Positions 62,376 through 64,000 of a stretch of 64,000 nucleotides of DNA are shown in pieces (the stretch's first letter is position 1; each line of letters begins with the position of its first letter). The DNA lies in the NCBI GenBank assembly GCA_018715645.1, contig DVLE01000084.1, forward strand, positions 30,285-94,284, given 5' to 3'. Both the position numbers and the translations under genes were made by a program. Under the pieces are notes generated by a model. The model was not told the DNA's origin, made no database searches, and saw nothing but the letters and a program-made list of their open reading frames with translations. The stretch comes from Candidatus Merdisoma merdipullorum. Its GTDB lineage: Bacteria; Bacillota; Clostridia; Lachnospirales; Lachnospiraceae.

Positions 62376-63173
62376 TCATTCACATTGGTTTTGGAACTGC
62401 CGGTTCTCCCTGCAGAAGCCGGAAGGAGTCATCCCGGTTATAGACTTGAAGACGCGGGAAAAATATTTGGGCGATTCATAGCCTATGGCATAGGAAACTT
62501 CCTCTATGCTCTTTGAGGTGGTCACAAGCAGCATTTTGGCCGTGTCGATCCGCAGCCCGTTCAGATATTCAATGATCGTTTTACCGGTATCCTGTTTAAA
62601 ATGCTTCATCAGATAGGATTTGCTGGAAAAGAACACGCTGGCCAGCTCATCCAGAGAGATTCGCTCCGTCATATGGATATGCAGATATTGAATAACGCGT
62701 TCTACGACGGAGGGTTCCGTCTCTTCGCCAAACAGCAGAATCTGCGTAAGCAGCGTTCGTGTAAGCAGAGAAAGCAGAGAGGAAGACGCGCTGGGCTTCT
62801 GATATTCTTCGTAAATACAACGAAAAAGAAATTCCAGCTTTCCGCTGTGATCCTGTACCTGAAGCGGCTTATCTAACGGTACGCAGGGGATGTCGAGCCA
62901 GAGACAGTACGCCTCGTTGTCTTCCGATGCCTCAAATTTGTCCTGATGCCAGCAGTTCACAGGATAAACGATAGTATCAAAGAAAATAAAGTTTTGTGTA
63001 TTATCCAGAAGCTCTGTCTTTCCAAAGCCTTTTTTCCGATAGATTAATTCCATATAGGGGTGTCTGTGCAGGGAATAATCCCACAACGGAGAAAGGCCGT
63101 TGAACAGACTGCAGAATTTAATGCTCGGTCTGGAATACGAAATTTCATCAAGTATATTTGTATCCAAAGACAT
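62376..63173 (-). CDS. AraC-family transcriptional regulator
   Basis: This 265-residue regulator has an N-terminal cupin-like sensor (YSLHRHPYMELIYRKKG) and two C-terminal helix-turn-helix motifs (ISLDELASVFFSSKSYLMKHFKQ, then SIEEVSYAIGYESPKYFSRVFK). ATG at 63173 is preferred, with AAGGATG upstream; the frame is open to a TTG at 63203. It is convergent with the sugar operon and may be one of its regulators. Confidence 0.9.
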   Translation of the reverse strand: MSLDTNILDEISYSRPSIKFCSLFNGLSPLWDYSLHRHPYMELIYRKKGFGKTELLDNTQNFIFFDTIVYPVNCWHQDKFEASEDNEAYCLWLDIPCVPLDKPLQVQDHSGKLEFLFRCIYEEYQKPSASSSLLSLLTRTLLTQILLFGEETEPSVVERVIQYLHIHMTERISLDELASVFFSSKSYLMKHFKQDTGKTIIEYLNGLRIDTAKMLLVTTSKSIEEVSYAIGYESPKYFSRVFKSITGMTPSGFCRENRQFQNQCE

Positions 63174-63230
63174 ATGCGTTACATCCTTATAACTGTTGCT
63201 CAAAGAAACTGCAGATGGCGCTAAGGCTGC

Positions 63231-63851
63231 TTAGCGGACAAAATTCGTTGCGATGTGTTCCTCGTCCAGCTTGGGAAGACCAAAGGCTTCCTTTCCAAGC
63301 TGAATACTTTTCATAAGAAAAGCCATATTTTTGGCCAGAGCCCGCATAGTCTGCAGACCTTCACCGTCCTGCTGCGCCTCCCCCGGCAGTCTGCCGTGGA
63401 TGCTGTTCCAGTATTGGCTTGAGGCTACAGGCATACCGGAGATGGTAAAGTATTTGTTCAGTTCGTCGAAGGTGGCTGACAGTCCGCCTCTTCTTGCGGC
63501 TACCACGCTTGCGCCCACCTTCATAGTCTTGTCGAAGGAGGTGCTGTAGAACAGACGGTCCAGGAACGAGATCAGGGTTCCGTTGGCGGAAGCGTAGTAA
63601 ACCGGGCTTGCGATCACAAGACCGTCGCAGGCTTCAAATTTGGGAGCCGTCTCATTCACCAGGTCGTCAAAGGCGCAGGCGCCCTTCTTGTGACAGACGC
63701 CGCAGGCCACGCAGCCCCGGATGTCTTTGTTTCCGATGTGCAGCAGCTCGGTCTCAATCTGCTCCTGCTCGAATACCTTTTCCATTTCATGCAGCGCGAT
63801 GTAGGTATTTCCCTCTTTGCGGGGACTGCCGTTGATCATTAAAACTTTCAT
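63231..63851 (-). CDS. Flavodoxin-like NAD(P)H-dependent FMN reductase with CX2C-type cysteines
   Basis: This 206-residue flavoprotein begins MKVLMINGSPRKEGNTYIAL, the FMN phosphate loop. CVACGVCHKKGAC (from about residue 47) adds four cysteines, resembling iron-sulfur flavoproteins. SPVYYASANGTLISFLDRLFY is the isoalloxazine-contact region. It could be a quinone or flavin reductase. An AAGGAGGC site precedes the ATG, and a palindrome lies 24 bp upstream. Confidence 0.87.
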   Translation of the reverse strand: MKVLMINGSPRKEGNTYIALHEMEKVFEQEQIETELLHIGNKDIRGCVACGVCHKKGACAFDDLVNETAPKFEACDGLVIASPVYYASANGTLISFLDRLFYSTSFDKTMKVGASVVAARRGGLSATFDELNKYFTISGMPVASSQYWNSIHGRLPGEAQQDGEGLQTMRALAKNMAFLMKSIQLGKEAFGLPKLDEEHIATNFVR

Positions 63852-63873
63852 TTCTGTTGCCTCCTTAAAATTT

Positions 63874-63896
63874 TAGGTAGTGTCAAATACTACCTA
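63874..63896. promoter_or_regulatory. Candidate operator of the FMN-reductase gene
   Basis: TAGGTAGT (63874-63881) and ACTACCTA (63889-63896) are perfect 8-bp arms around a 7-bp GTCAAAT. It lies immediately before the ribosome site of the reductase gene, a position fit for a repressor of the redox-responsive MarR/HxlR or TetR kind. Confidence 0.5.
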
Positions 63897-63974
63897 TTTT
63901 TTTGTATCTAATTCCTTTAGAAACCTTGATTTTAAGGGAAATCTGAAATAAAAAGAGCATTGACCTCCCTTTTC

Positions 63975-63983
63975 TGGTATAAT
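63975..63983 (+). promoter_or_regulatory. Extended -10 promoter reading out of the window
   Basis: TGG followed by TATAAT at 63978-63983 forms an extended -10 element on the plus strand. A TTGACC lies only 12 bp upstream, too close to act as its -35. The downstream gene is outside the window. Confidence 0.35.
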
Positions 63984-64000
63984 GTCTATCGCCAAACAAA

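Noticed and set aside
63960..63983. TTGACC plus TATAAT as a standard promoter at the right edge
   Set aside because: Only 12 bp separate the two hexamers; only the extended -10 can be supported.
1..64000. rRNA or tRNA genes
   Set aside because: No CCA-flanked cloverleaf or rRNA-like sequence was noticed in reading either strand; a weak tRNA could be missed without a scan.

Overview
The window looks like a chromosome segment of an anaerobic Firmicute of the Lachnospiraceae/Clostridia type, with a base composition near 50% GC. The main clues are a SCIFF precursor with its radical-SAM maturase, the gene order apt-rel-MBL-hemZ-HD-hisS-aspS, an anaerobic (early cobalt insertion) cobamide pathway, oxygen-sensitive glycyl-radical and radical-SAM enzymes, strong AGGAGG ribosome binding sites and classical sigma-A promoters.

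Layout. (1) 1-13.9 kb is core genome: the six-cysteine SCIFF peptide (34-177, easily missed because of its size) and maturase ScfB, then RecJ; a lone nuclease-like gene beside a small palindromic repeat array; then apt, rel, an MBL hydrolase, hemZ, an HD-GYP-like protein, hisS and aspS. (2) 13.9-16.6 kb is a sparse stretch with a small membrane/zinc-ribbon protein, a second array of the same 54-55 bp palindromic repeat, and a stand-alone FGGY sugar kinase. (3) 16.6-39.5 kb is one very large cobamide (B12) cluster behind a sigma-A promoter and a cobalamin riboswitch with a terminator. It runs tcdA-like, cbiL, cbiF, hemA, cbiH, a hemC-cobA-hemD fusion, cobD, cbiP, cbiC, cobT, cbiD, cbiG, a cobK-cbiE-cbiT fusion, cbiA, cobU, cobS, a second degenerate cobU, cobC and cbiB. 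An IS110-family element then separates these from the adenosyltransferase cobO. No cobaltochelatase, precorrin-2 dehydrogenase, hemB or hemL is visible here. (4) 39.6-46 kb holds an Rpn-type nuclease gene and a response regulator / histidine kinase / ABC transporter operon whose ATPase gene carries an in-frame TAA. (5) 46-62.3 kb is a carbohydrate region: a glycyl-radical enzyme of the Gly-Cys-Val-Glu class with a divergent activase, a DeoR repressor, then a run of ROK kinase, lactonase, a four-gene sugar ABC transporter, aldose 1-epimerase, GH4 glycosidase, second ROK kinase, PNPOx-like protein and HAD phosphatase. (6) The right end has an AraC regulator and a cysteine-rich flavodoxin-like reductase.

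How the parts work together. The B12 operon encodes most steps from glutamyl-tRNA (HemA) to the finished cobamide, so the riboswitch can shut off tetrapyrrole precursor supply and corrin synthesis together. The sugar region suggests import of a glycoside by the ABC transporter, ATP phosphorylation by a ROK kinase, hydrolysis of the phosphoglycoside by GH4, and processing of the free sugar by the epimerase and the second ROK kinase. This is a PTS-independent phosphoglycoside route. The glycyl-radical enzyme next to it has dehydratase/C-O-lyase active-site residues, not those of pyruvate formate-lyase, and its substrate is unassigned.

The best candidates for something new are the glycyl-radical enzyme with an activase that lacks the usual ferredoxin insert, the pair of complementarily degenerate CobU proteins, the IS110 noncoding end as a putative bridge RNA, and the two-site palindromic repeat family. 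All functional assignments come from reading motifs by eye; no search was run.
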